Below are positions 1-7,333 of a stretch of DNA of 18,490 bases, piece after piece (the stretch's first letter is position 1; every line of letters starts with the position of its first letter). The stretch covers positions 1 to 18,490 of the forward strand of contig CAYIYM010000037.1 in NCBI GenBank assembly GCA_964367685.1, given 5' to 3'. Origin of the DNA: CAUPWF01 sp964367685. Lineage in GTDB: Bacteria; Bacillota; Clostridia; Lachnospirales; Lachnospiraceae. The notes below the pieces were generated by a model that did not search any database, was not told the DNA's origin, and saw nothing but the letters and a program-made list of their open reading frames with translations. A program made the translations under genes and the position numbers.

Positions 1-45
1 CTGTTTGTTGTTCTTTTCGCTTCGCTCTTTCGAGTCAGCTAAATT

Positions 46-74
46 AGAATATCATACTCAGTATCATCTGTCAA
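46..74 (-). promoter_or_regulatory. Proximal rrn-type promoter
   Basis: Read on the minus strand, a perfect -35 box TTGACA (69-74) lies 17 bp before a -10 box TATTCT (46-51). It fires leftward out of the window. The downstream leader is purine-rich and no gene starts in the remaining 45 bases. A second promoter of the same design lies exactly 96 bp upstream, an arrangement typical of rRNA operons in Firmicutes. That the transcript is rRNA is inferred, because the gene itself is outside the window. Confidence 0.75.
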
Positions 75-141
75 TACTTTTTTAATTTTCTTTTATTTAA
101 TTTATTGCTTGCTGCACATCTCTGTCAGAAGCGACTTGATT

Positions 142-170
142 AGGATATCACTCCACGCGCACTTTGTCAA
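142..170 (-). promoter_or_regulatory. Distal rrn-type promoter
   Basis: On the minus strand a perfect -35 TTGACA (165-170) and a -10 TATCCT (142-147) are separated by 17 bp. Flanking bases (a T-rich run on the plus strand just beyond the -35, and AAT after the -10) match the proximal promoter at 46-74, so the two look like diverged copies of one unit. Together they form a tandem promoter pair aimed at a highly expressed stable-RNA operon to the left. Confidence 0.75.
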
Positions 171-217
171 TAAGTTTTTTCTACTTTTTTATTTATATTT
201 TTTATAGCGCAGCTAAC

Positions 218-258
218 AAAAAAAGTTGCAGCACAAGATAACTTCCATGCCGCAACTT
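218..258 (-). terminator. Rho-independent terminator of the cvpA-like operon
   Basis: An 11-bp stem (223-233 with 248-258, one G-U pair in the minus-strand RNA) closes a 14-nt loop and is followed on the minus strand by a run of seven U (218-224, partly inside the stem). It lies just after the stop codon of the CvpA-family gene and separates that operon from the stable-RNA promoters at 46-170. Confidence 0.85.
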
Positions 259-273
259 CTTTATTTTCTCAAC

Positions 274-978
274 TTACATCAATGCCTTTAAAATCGGGTT
301 CTCTTCATATAAGAATGTTAACAACTTACTCTCTTCAATCATCTCGAACACAAGCTGCCCCCACTCTGTATAGAATGCCAACGCAGGAATCAAAAACCCT
401 ACCCAAACAATCACTAGTGCGAACAATAACCCTATTCCCATCCCAATTATTCTATCTAACCCGCGAATAATCGGAAGGTCTGCCAATACACTTAACGAGA
501 ATACTGCCATTCTAACAATGACCAATGTCACAAGGAACGTAGCAATAAATGCCAATACAGTTATAATCCAATTCGCAAGATAGGCCGTTACATATTCCTG
601 AAATCTAGATACACCTAACTTGTTATAAATCTCATTATTATTATTATTCAGTAATGCCGTCTTTAGAAACTCCGGTAGCTCAGAATCTTCAACCATTGCT
701 ATTTGTTGCGCTAAGGGTATTTCAACGCCACTTGCTATCACTTGATCGAGTGGCACCTCATCTACTTGGAACATCTTCACAAAGTTTCGTTGAATCGCTT
801 CATCTAATGGTGTATGCTCCACCAACAATTCTCCTACCTGTGGCGCAAACATACTCACAATGACTAACGTAATAATCGTTGCCACTAATGAAACTACAAT
901 TTTAATAAACCCTCTTGCATAACCTACACCCATGCAAACCAACGCCAATATTACAACACCTATTAATAATACATTCAT
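274..978 (-). CDS. CvpA family membrane protein
   Basis: This 234-residue protein has about four hydrophobic segments: roughly residues 2-22, 25-45, 137-160 and 180-203. The glycine-rich N-terminal pair of helices and the two C-terminal helices (with the GIGLLFALVIVWVGF stretch) match the CvpA (colicin V production) family of inner-membrane proteins, whose biochemical role is unsettled. It is longer than the E. coli protein (about 160 residues). The extra length is an acidic, probably extracytoplasmic segment at residues 48-135 that includes a run of five asparagines. Its start lies 4 bases after the stop of the upstream DUF5711-type gene, and the GAGG-type ribosome binding site is inside that gene's end, so the two are surely co-transcribed and probably translationally coupled. 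Family assignment is fairly firm; function is not. Confidence 0.8.
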   Translation of the reverse strand: MNVLLIGVVILALVCMGVGYARGFIKIVVSLVATIITLVIVSMFAPQVGELLVEHTPLDEAIQRNFVKMFQVDEVPLDQVIASGVEIPLAQQIAMVEDSELPEFLKTALLNNNNNEIYNKLGVSRFQEYVTAYLANWIITVLAFIATFLVTLVIVRMAVFSLSVLADLPIIRGLDRIIGMGIGLLFALVIVWVGFLIPALAFYTEWGQLVFEMIEESKLLTFLYEENPILKALM

Positions 979-982
979 CCCT

Positions 983-2128
983 CTACCTCGCCAATCCTAT
1001 CTTTTGAATTCCTTCATCACCCAGAATCATATATCTATTATATCCTAAAATGGGGAAAACACCAGAAAGTTCCATACCCATTTCTTCATCAAACAGCAAT
1101 CTTCCACTCATCGTATATATCTGACTTCGCATCCCCTCAAACATAATAATTTGATTATCAATAATCGAAGTGTTAGCAAGTTCTCCCACTCCGTCTACTT
1201 GACAAACCACCGTTCCCTCTAAGTTGTACACACGCAACTCATTATTCGAACCATTTTTTTCCTTCAAGATAAACCCAATATGAGAATCGTCATGAAAAAT
1301 TCCACTGATGTTTTTTCCTAGTTTTATTTCATTTACTAATTCAGGTTTTTCAGTTCCTTTAAAAATATAAAATGATGTTTCTCCTATTACTATAGAAGTT
1401 TGTGCATCTATGAAGTACGCTTCCGGTAATATTTCATTATTTATTTCCTTCTCCAACACAGCCTTTTCAGTAATCGTATTTGTCTTCCCATTAAAACTAT
1501 AATACGCAATTCTTCCAGTTATTGCCACCTCATCTATATTTAAATATGTTACAACCAACATCGTTCCATCTTGTGAAAGCCCTACATCAAGGGGATATCC
1601 CGTTCCTGAAAATGATGTTTTATGTTCTGCCAATATATTTCCAACTGCATCATAGATGATTATTTTGGGTGCTTCCACGTCTTTCGTAAGTACCGCCACA
1701 ACTCCCTGGCTGGATACAGATATTTTTTCAATCGGAAGAGAAGTTTTCATTTCCCCCTTCACACCCGATGCATCCAATACCACAATTTCATTGCCGCCAT
1801 CATTTGCAACAGCCGCTGCTTTTCCATTGATATCGATAATCGGACTACTTATCTGATAGCCATGATTCCATTTTTCTTCGCCGCTATAACTCACAAACGC
1901 TATCCCATCTTTGTCGTAACGTAATAATCCGTCTCCAAATGCTGCATAATCATTATTCAGAGTACTGTTTCCACTATAACTCTGAATCATATGAATATTT
2001 GACCATGTCACTTGTTGTAGAAAGACCATGTAAGCAGCAACGCCAATAACAAGGACCACAAACACCCACCTTAAGCGCTTTATTAATATCACTATTTTTT
2101 CTTTTTTCCCTTGCACAATATTTTCCAT
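983..2128 (-). CDS. DUF5711 family membrane-anchored protein
   Basis: This 381-residue protein has a basic N-terminus, one membrane segment at about residues 16-37, and then a large outside domain. The domain is built of repeated short beta-strand units with aromatic, glycine and aspartate turns (for example YDAVGNILAEH, VYNLEGTVV and YTMSGRLLFDE), as in beta-propeller-like folds. The order of motifs, including PIEKISVSSQGVVAVL and GYPLDVGLSQDGTMLVVTYL, resembles the DUF5711 family that I associate with Lachnospiraceae; this is from memory, not a search. The topology predicts a surface-facing sensor or scaffold without visible catalytic residues. The start has AGAGG six bases upstream and an extended -10 promoter at 2158-2187. 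It heads a two-gene unit with the CvpA-family gene. Confidence 0.72.
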   Translation of the reverse strand: MENIVQGKKEKIVILIKRLRWVFVVLVIGVAAYMVFLQQVTWSNIHMIQSYSGNSTLNNDYAAFGDGLLRYDKDGIAFVSYSGEEKWNHGYQISSPIIDINGKAAAVANDGGNEIVVLDASGVKGEMKTSLPIEKISVSSQGVVAVLTKDVEAPKIIIYDAVGNILAEHKTSFSGTGYPLDVGLSQDGTMLVVTYLNIDEVAITGRIAYYSFNGKTNTITEKAVLEKEINNEILPEAYFIDAQTSIVIGETSFYIFKGTEKPELVNEIKLGKNISGIFHDDSHIGFILKEKNGSNNELRVYNLEGTVVCQVDGVGELANTSIIDNQIIMFEGMRSQIYTMSGRLLFDEEMGMELSGVFPILGYNRYMILGDEGIQKIGLAR

Positions 2129-2157
2129 TTAATACCTCTTAAAATTTCGCTAGAGAT

Positions 2158-2187
2158 ATTATATCACACTTCTATAGAATATAACAA
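2158..2187 (-). promoter_or_regulatory. Promoter of the DUF5711/CvpA unit
   Basis: On the minus strand an extended -10, TGATATAAT (the TATAAT at 2158-2163), is preceded by a -35-like TTGTTA (2182-2187) at 18 bp. It lies about 30 bases upstream of the start codon at 2128. Confidence 0.65.
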
Positions 2188-2224
2188 TATTGCACTTACA
2201 GACTCTTTTGACTCTCTACATCAC

Positions 2225-2264
2225 AAAGAGCAGAGTCGTACAATCAAGTACTTCTCTGCTCTTT
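2225..2264 (-). terminator. Hairpin after the aminopeptidase gene, probable terminator
   Basis: A perfect 11-bp inverted repeat (2225-2235 with 2254-2264) carries an inner GTAC/GTAC pairing, giving a long stable hairpin about 40 bases past the aminopeptidase stop. The U tract after it is short (UUUG), so it is a weaker intrinsic terminator than the others in this window. It also lies upstream of the DUF5711 promoter and could insulate that promoter. Confidence 0.5.
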
Positions 2265-2303
2265 ACATCTTTAACTAATTCAGTTCGTTTTATTTTCCAC
2301 TGA

Positions 2304-3392
2304 CTAAATCACAATAATTTCTTTGGTCGCTGTATTAAAGTTCTCATACCCATTTTCAGTAACTACTAAAATATCTTCAATTCTAATACCGTACTCACCC
2401 ACTCTATAGATTCCTGGTTCTATTGAGAATACCATACCTTTTTCCAATTTCTTCTTATTGCTTTGCTTAATGTCTGGCGCTTCATGAAGAGAATAACCAA
2501 GCCCATGGCCTAATCTAGTTACAAATGTTTTTCCATACCCTGACTCATCGATAATATCTCTTGCGACCTTATCAATATCTGGTATGTACGCTCCTATTTG
2601 CACCTTACTTTCAGCCGCTTCTACTGCCTTCAACACATAATTATACATGTTTCTTTGGTCTTCTGTTATTTCACCCACAAATACAGTTCTTGTCATATCT
2701 GAACACATTCCATTCCATGTGCATCCAAAATCCAACATAACTACATCCTTTTCCTGAACAATGCCTTGATTTCCTCCATAATGTGGAAATGCTCCATTTG
2801 GGCCGACACAAATCAATGTAAACCCAAGACCAGCACCTTTCTTTAGGAATGATTCATTTATAAAATTAGCTATATCTGCTTCGGATACGCCTGGTTTGAT
2901 AAACTTTAACGTTTCCATGAATACATCTTCTGTAATTTTTCCAGCCATTCTTAAGTTCTCAATGTCTGTTTCATTTTTAATAATTCTAACTTCTTCTAGT
3001 AATGGTTTCCCATTCACAAAGTCAACGTCTAATTCTTTTACAATATCAAGAATAATACATGCTCGTTCTGTAGAGTTAACGCCGATTGTTTTGCCCAATA
3101 AATCGAAATCAGTAAAAGCTTGTTTTACTGTATCCATAAATCCATCTCCATCAAACCAACCATACACCTTAACATCTGAACCAAGCTGCTCTTCCATTTC
3201 GTCCTTTGTTAATAAATTGCATATATAGAAATAGGTTCCATCTGCTTTAACAACCAGCGCTTGAAATCGTTCACAAAGACGAGGAGAGAATCCAATTAAA
3301 AATTCCATTTCCTCTGACGGAGCAATTAAAACCGCATCTACGTTGTTACTTTTTATTAAATCTGTAAGTCTTTTTAAGTATTCCAATTTCAT
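2304..3392 (-). CDS. M24 family Xaa-Pro aminopeptidase/dipeptidase
   Basis: A cytoplasmic metallopeptidase of 362 residues that should remove or split residues next to proline in small peptides. The creatinase-like N-terminal domain covers about residues 1-130 and the pita-bread M24 domain 140-362. The five metal ligands of the family are visible: D221 (LDFG), D232 (SDMTRT), H296 (GHGLG), E325 (SIEPGIY) and E339 (RIEDI). H204 and H303 fit the substrate-site histidines. The frame stays open to an ATG at 3428, but that start has no ribosome binding site. The ATG at 3392 has AAGGAG nine bases upstream, so I use 3392. The gene follows the POT-family transporter with a short gap and is probably co-transcribed, which supports a role in using imported peptides. 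The choice between aminopeptidase P-like and prolidase-like specificity cannot be made from sequence. Confidence 0.88.
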   Translation of the reverse strand: MKLEYLKRLTDLIKSNNVDAVLIAPSEEMEFLIGFSPRLCERFQALVVKADGTYFYICNLLTKDEMEEQLGSDVKVYGWFDGDGFMDTVKQAFTDFDLLGKTIGVNSTERACIILDIVKELDVDFVNGKPLLEEVRIIKNETDIENLRMAGKITEDVFMETLKFIKPGVSEADIANFINESFLKKGAGLGFTLICVGPNGAFPHYGGNQGIVQEKDVVMLDFGCTWNGMCSDMTRTVFVGEITEDQRNMYNYVLKAVEAAESKVQIGAYIPDIDKVARDIIDESGYGKTFVTRLGHGLGYSLHEAPDIKQSNKKKLEKGMVFSIEPGIYRVGEYGIRIEDILVVTENGYENFNTATKEIIVI

Positions 3393-3464
3393 AATAGCAT
3401 TCTCCTTACTTAATTTTGTTTTAGACATTTGATAGTCGGAAAATTTCTAGTCTGTTATGAACAC

Positions 3465-4808
3465 TTATTCACCCTTTTCTAACTTGTCAAGTGTTCCACT
3501 CATGAACCATAGAATGATTCCACAAGCTCCAACAACAGCTGCCACCGTACTATAACCTACTGTAAAGTCGATTGTGCTTAGGTAGCTAAAGATTGGTGGA
3601 TAGATTTGATTTGCAAAGAATACTGCAATTGGCCATAATCCTAATAATAACCCCAACAACTTCGCTGGTGATAATTTAACGATAAATGAGTTTCCAAGTG
3701 GCGAGAATACCATCTCTCCAAGAGTCATTAAGAAACCAGCAACAGCAATCCAAAGAAGTGATGCTTGTCCGCTATCTCCGGCAATTAAATCTGCTACCAC
3801 TAACACTACAAAAGTAAGTGCAAGTAACATGATACCTAATGCAGTCTTCTTGAACATACTCATATCCCCTTGTGGGCGTTTCTCAAGTTTTGACCATACT
3901 TTCGCCAAGATTGGTCCTAATGAAATACAAATAATCGCATTCAACGAATCGAAGTATGATGTTGGCACTGTCCATCCACCAACTACCCAGTTCGCTTTAT
4001 TTAAAAAGTCTCCACCTTCTCCATAACCAAAGTGGAAGTAGATTGGCATATATGTCATATACCACACTGTCCAGAACACAATTGAAAATACTGTAACTAA
4101 TACAATTGCTAATATTTTTTTCTTTTCTGCTGAAGTTAGTGGCTCTGATTTTTCTTTATCTTTCGTCTTCTTCTCAGCAAATTGTCTTTGATCACTTTTA
4201 AATGGTTTCTTTCCTAACTCACCTAAAGCTTTTGATCCCATCCAAAACCAAATCGCATCGAATAATAAGAATAATCCACAAATCAAGAATACCCCTTTAA
4301 ATCCAATCATTGGAATTAATAACACTAAAAATGTCGTCCCTATAAATGAACCTAAGTTTACAAAAGAATATTGAACCGAAAATGCATTATCCATTTCTTC
4401 TTTTCTAAATTGTAAACCATTGATTCCTGATAGATTCCCTTTAAACAATCCAGTTCCTAGAGATACTAACGCAACCATGATCCATACATGAGTAAGGCTA
4501 CTTGCTTGCCATGTCACTAAATATCCCGCTCCCATCAGTATCATTCCTAAAATTACACAAATTCTAGGATTTAACCAATAGTCAGCAATATACCCTCCAA
4601 AAACTGGTGTGATGTATGTCCACGCTACAAACGCTCCTCCAACTGCTGCTCCTTCTGCACTTGTTAACCCTAATCCGCCACTTGCTGCTTCTGTTGCGAT
4701 CCAAATAGCAAGCATATATTTTGCTGTATAGAACGCTAAACGCTCAAATGTAAATCCAAGTGAGCAGATATAAAACCCTAAAGGTTTTTTTACTTTCATT
4801 GTTTCCAT
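3465..4808 (-). CDS. POT/PTR family (MFS) peptide-type transporter
   Basis: This 447-residue protein has about 12 hydrophobic segments and a charged loop at residues 195-225 (lysine and glutamate rich) between the two halves. Family signs are FERLAFY in the first helix (residues 21-27), FGGYIADYWL near 68-77 and GTGLFKGNLSGINGLQF near 118-134, equal to the usual GTGxFKPN motif of proton-coupled oligopeptide transporters. The proton-coupling ExxER motif is incomplete: E22 and R23 are present, but F19 stands where the first glutamate is expected. This marks a divergent subfamily whose substrate could be peptides or something else. The start has AAGGAG about nine bases upstream. Its promoter is at 4950-4978, back to back with that of the XRE-type regulator, and the aminopeptidase gene follows. 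Confidence 0.8.
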   Translation of the reverse strand: METMKVKKPLGFYICSLGFTFERLAFYTAKYMLAIWIATEAASGGLGLTSAEGAAVGGAFVAWTYITPVFGGYIADYWLNPRICVILGMILMGAGYLVTWQASSLTHVWIMVALVSLGTGLFKGNLSGINGLQFRKEEMDNAFSVQYSFVNLGSFIGTTFLVLLIPMIGFKGVFLICGLFLLFDAIWFWMGSKALGELGKKPFKSDQRQFAEKKTKDKEKSEPLTSAEKKKILAIVLVTVFSIVFWTVWYMTYMPIYFHFGYGEGGDFLNKANWVVGGWTVPTSYFDSLNAIICISLGPILAKVWSKLEKRPQGDMSMFKKTALGIMLLALTFVVLVVADLIAGDSGQASLLWIAVAGFLMTLGEMVFSPLGNSFIVKLSPAKLLGLLLGLWPIAVFFANQIYPPIFSYLSTIDFTVGYSTVAAVVGACGIILWFMSGTLDKLEKGE

Positions 4809-4949
4809 TTTATTTTTCTCCTTTTAATAATCAAGTCATTCTCCTCATATGCTAATGTTATTTATTACTTTTATCATCTCCCCTTTCAATTAAATTGGCT
4901 TTCTATAATTTTCTTAAATTCATATGAATAGAACCCTCTTTATGTCACT

Positions 4950-4978
4950 ATTATACAGATATTTCATCATGGATTCAA
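4950..4978 (-). promoter_or_regulatory. Promoter of the transporter-aminopeptidase unit
   Basis: On the minus strand -35 TTGAAT (4973-4978) and a perfect -10 TATAAT (4950-4955) are 17 bp apart. The predicted transcript has an untranslated leader of about 135 bases. The -35 box lies one base from a TTTCTTG half-site (4980-4986) belonging to the palindrome region shared with the divergent promoter. The rest of the 326-bp gap contains no convincing gene. Confidence 0.7.
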
Positions 4979-4979
4979 A

Positions 4980-5005
4980 TTTCTTGCATTTTCTTGACAA
5001 GAAAA
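4980..5005. promoter_or_regulatory. Palindromic operator candidate between divergent promoters
   Basis: TTTTCTTG (4989-4996), a central A and CAAGAAAA (4998-5005) form a perfect 17-bp palindrome. A further half-site TTTCTTG lies at 4980-4986, one helical turn (10 bp) before the copy at 4990-4996. The palindrome contains the -35 box of the rightward promoter, and the extra half-site touches the -35 box of the leftward one. This is where a dimeric HTH repressor would be expected. The adjacent XRE-type regulator is the obvious candidate, by inference. Confidence 0.6.
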
Positions 5006-5023
5006 CTTTTTGCGTGTTATTAT
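4994..5023 (+). promoter_or_regulatory. Promoter of the XRE-type regulator
   Basis: A perfect -35 TTGACA (4994-4999) and an extended -10, TGTTATTAT (TATTAT at 5018-5023), are 18 bp apart. The -35 is embedded in the palindrome at 4989-5005. The leader to the start at 5135 is about 100 bases. Confidence 0.75.
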
Positions 5024-5134
5024 CGTCTTACGAAACTAAATAAAAAAAATAAAGGCATTTTTCATTGTTCTGTACGATTCTATACACCTATTCCACCATA
5101 ATTTGATTTTAAAGAAAACGGAGAATAACACACT

Positions 5135-5830
5135 ATGGATATCAACATACAACTCGGCAACAACATTCGCAAATATAGACATCTCTACGGCTTATCACTA
5201 AAAGATTTAGCCGAAAAACTTAACAAAAGCATTTCCACCGTTTCTAAATACGAAAATGGGGCTATTGCTCTTGACATCCCTACCTTTATGGATATTACAA
5301 AAATATTCAATGTACCACCTGATGTGCTACTAGAATCACATTCTCTCTTATCAATGGAGGAAACTTCGCTGCCCGCCTCTACTAATGTTGGCATTTCATA
5401 TATGTATTACTACAATAAGCGAGTGGTTAAATCCCTTATCGAGACCTATACTATAAGCAATGCGGATTATGATAAGGTACAGATGTTCTGTGATTTTTCA
5501 GATTATAATAATTTAAACGATTGCACTTGTATGTATACAGGAACATATACAAAGGCAGGCGGGTTCAGCAATTATGTTTTACATAACCAATTTTCCCCTT
5601 TAGAAACTGTTATGATTTCATGCATTGACAATATTGCCGCTCCTCTTCGAGCAAGCGGAGTTCTTTTAGGTCTTTCTAACAACAATATGTTGCCAACTGC
5701 ATTTAAGGCCATCATTTCCCCATCAAAAATAACAGATACAGATTACCTGAAGGCTATTTTACAATTGTCCAAAGAAGATTTGAAGCATATGAAAGATAAT
5801 CATTATTTTAGTATCCACAACTTCAAGTAA
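5135..5830 (+). CDS. XRE-family helix-turn-helix regulator
   Basis: A 231-residue probable DNA-binding regulator. Residues 6-62 form a Cro/C1-type helix-turn-helix: IRKYRHLYGLSLKDLAEKL, then SISTVSKYENGAIALDIPT and the following FNVPPDVLL helix. The remaining 160 residues show no motif I recognise. They contain a tyrosine-rich stretch (SYMYYYNKRV) and several cysteines (residues near 128, 139-141 and 173) that could serve a sensing or oligomerisation role. GGAG lies 11 bases before the ATG. It is transcribed from a strong promoter whose -35 lies inside a perfect palindrome, suggesting autoregulation, and its transcript may run on into the oxidoreductase cassette 78 bases downstream. Nothing around it looks like prophage, so it is more likely a local regulator than a phage repressor. 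Confidence 0.85.
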   Translation: MDINIQLGNNIRKYRHLYGLSLKDLAEKLNKSISTVSKYENGAIALDIPTFMDITKIFNVPPDVLLESHSLLSMEETSLPASTNVGISYMYYYNKRVVKSLIETYTISNADYDKVQMFCDFSDYNNLNDCTCMYTGTYTKAGGFSNYVLHNQFSPLETVMISCIDNIAAPLRASGVLLGLSNNNMLPTAFKAIISPSKITDTDYLKAILQLSKEDLKHMKDNHYFSIHNFK

Positions 5831-5834
5831 AGAA

Positions 5835-5871
5835 GAACTTCCATCGAAGTCATTAGTTCATTTTATTTTTT
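5835..5871 (+). terminator. Weak hairpin and T tract after the regulator gene
   Basis: Short pairings GAACT/AGTTC (5835-5839, 5855-5859) or alternatively ACTTC/GAAGT (5837-5841, 5846-5850) precede a T-rich run. The two stems exclude each other. This could be a partial terminator that lowers read-through into the oxidoreductase gene; the evidence is slight. Confidence 0.25.
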
Positions 5872-5908
5872 ATATAAGGATATACTCTACGAAAGGAGAA
5901 TATAAGAT

Positions 5909-7333
5909 ATGAAAAAGTACGATGTAATAATTATAGGTGCAGGTAGTGGCGGTCTTGTTGCAGCAGCTACCGCATGTGGAATGGGTGCAGCAACGCTTTT
6001 AATTGAGAATCGAAAAATGGGTGGCGACTGCCTAAACTATGGTTGTGTACCAAGTAAAACATTTTTAAAATCATGTAGGATAATGAAAAACATAAAAAAA
6101 GCGGAGCATTATGGAATCGCAGTCGATTTCTCAGAAGTTTCACTCAAAGAAATTATGGCTCGCGTTAAATCAGTCATTTCCGAAATTGCACCCCACGACT
6201 CGGTAGAACGTTTTACAGCCCTCGGTGCAGATGTTGTGCTTGGCCACGGCGAGATTATATCAGCGACTTCCGTAAAAGTCGGTGCAAACATTTATAATAC
6301 TCGCAATATAATCATTGCAACCGGCTCCTCACCTGTAATCCTTCCAATAGAGGGTTTGGATCAAATACCATTTTATACAAATGAAACCATTTTTGACTTA
6401 GAGACCCTGCCTAAAAAAATGGTTGTTTTGGGCGGTGGACCTATAGGCCTCGAACTGGGACAAGGGTTTGCCCAACTAGGAAGCAAGGTGCATATTGTAG
6501 ATCGATCAGATACCATATTCAAAAAAGATGAGCCAGAAGTCTCACCTATTCTTACAAAAGCCTTAGAAGATGATGGTGTGACATTTCATATGAGTAGCAA
6601 CATTTTATCCATAAGCCGACAAGACTCCGAAACTCTACTTAAAATTGAGCAAGATGGAACTGTAATCGAACTTACTTGCGATACGTTGTTTATTGCAATC
6701 GGAAGAAAACCAAACACAAATGGGCTAGGTCTTGAAAATCTACAAATTGAAACTGATAAACGTGGATTTATTATTGTAAATGATAAATTACAAACCTCTA
6801 CTTCTAATATTTACGCAATTGGAGATGTACGCGGAAAGTATCAATTTACACACACAGCATCCTATGAGGCAGGTGTCGCAATTAAAAATGCTCTAATAGG
6901 AAATACATTCAAGACTGCATACTCAAATGTGTGTTGGACTACCTATACATTCCCTGAGGTCGCTCACGTAGGATTGTTGGAGGGCGAATGTAAAGACGAA
7001 GGAAGCTACACTTTATTTATAGATATTTCTGATAACGACCGTGCCAAAGCGGATGATGATCGTCATGGATTCGTAAAGCTTGTTATGGATAAAAAGAGAC
7101 GCGTACTTGGGGCTACTATCGTTAGCGAAAAAGCATCAGAAATGCTGACGCAGCTCTCATTAATGGTTACAAACAAAATGCATTTAAGCGATACATTATC
7201 TGTCATTTACCAATATCCAATCCAAGGCGAGATAATCAAAGCACTTGCCACAACAGATTTTAAAGATCACGTAAAGCCTTGGCAACGTAAAGTCATTAAA
7301 AAAATCGTAAATAGAGGTGATACCGATGATTGA
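5909..7333 (+). CDS. FAD-dependent disulfide oxidoreductase, mercuric-reductase-like
   Basis: A 474-residue class I pyridine nucleotide-disulfide oxidoreductase. The FAD-binding motif IIGAGSGG is at residues 8-15 and the redox-active cysteine pair C41/C46 is in GGDCLNYGCVPSK. The NAD(P)-binding motif GGGPIG is at 175-180 and the second FAD motif AIGDV at 303-307. The dimerisation domain starts near 340. In lipoamide dehydrogenase, glutathione reductase and MerA a His-Pro...Glu pair in this domain serves as the active-site acid/base. Here the aligned residues are Y436, P437 and E441, so the histidine is replaced. There is no N-terminal metal-binding HMA domain and no C-terminal vicinal cysteine pair of MerA, so mercury reduction is unlikely. 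AAAGGAG lies 10 bases before the ATG. The next gene overlaps its end by 8 bases. The true substrate is unknown; a small thiol or a lipid-linked redox partner are guesses. Confidence 0.88.
   Translation: MKKYDVIIIGAGSGGLVAAATACGMGAATLLIENRKMGGDCLNYGCVPSKTFLKSCRIMKNIKKAEHYGIAVDFSEVSLKEIMARVKSVISEIAPHDSVERFTALGADVVLGHGEIISATSVKVGANIYNTRNIIIATGSSPVILPIEGLDQIPFYTNETIFDLETLPKKMVVLGGGPIGLELGQGFAQLGSKVHIVDRSDTIFKKDEPEVSPILTKALEDDGVTFHMSSNILSISRQDSETLLKIEQDGTVIELTCDTLFIAIGRKPNTNGLGLENLQIETDKRGFIIVNDKLQTSTSNIYAIGDVRGKYQFTHTASYEAGVAIKNALIGNTFKTAYSNVCWTTYTFPEVAHVGLLEGECKDEGSYTLFIDISDNDRAKADDDRHGFVKLVMDKKRRVLGATIVSEKASEMLTQLSLMVTNKMHLSDTLSVIYQYPIQGEIIKALATTDFKDHVKPWQRKVIKKIVNRGDTDD

Noticed and set aside
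634..648. ATT trinucleotide run (five units) inside the CvpA-family gene
   Set aside because: It encodes an asparagine run in a variable loop; too short to claim phase variation or a functional repeat.
4809..4900. Short leader open frame (about ten codons, ATGATAAAAG...) upstream of the transporter
   Set aside because: The SD-like GGGGAG abuts its ATG, there is no attenuator-like pairing downstream and no amino-acid bias, so a leader peptide is not supported.
5135..5830. XRE-type regulator as a prophage repressor
   Set aside because: No phage, integrase or attachment-site sequences are near; neighbours are metabolic genes with normal composition.
5909..7333. Annotation as mercuric reductase (merA) with a mercury-resistance operon
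   Set aside because: There is no HMA domain, no C-terminal cysteine pair, no merR/merT/merP neighbours, and the active-site histidine is replaced.
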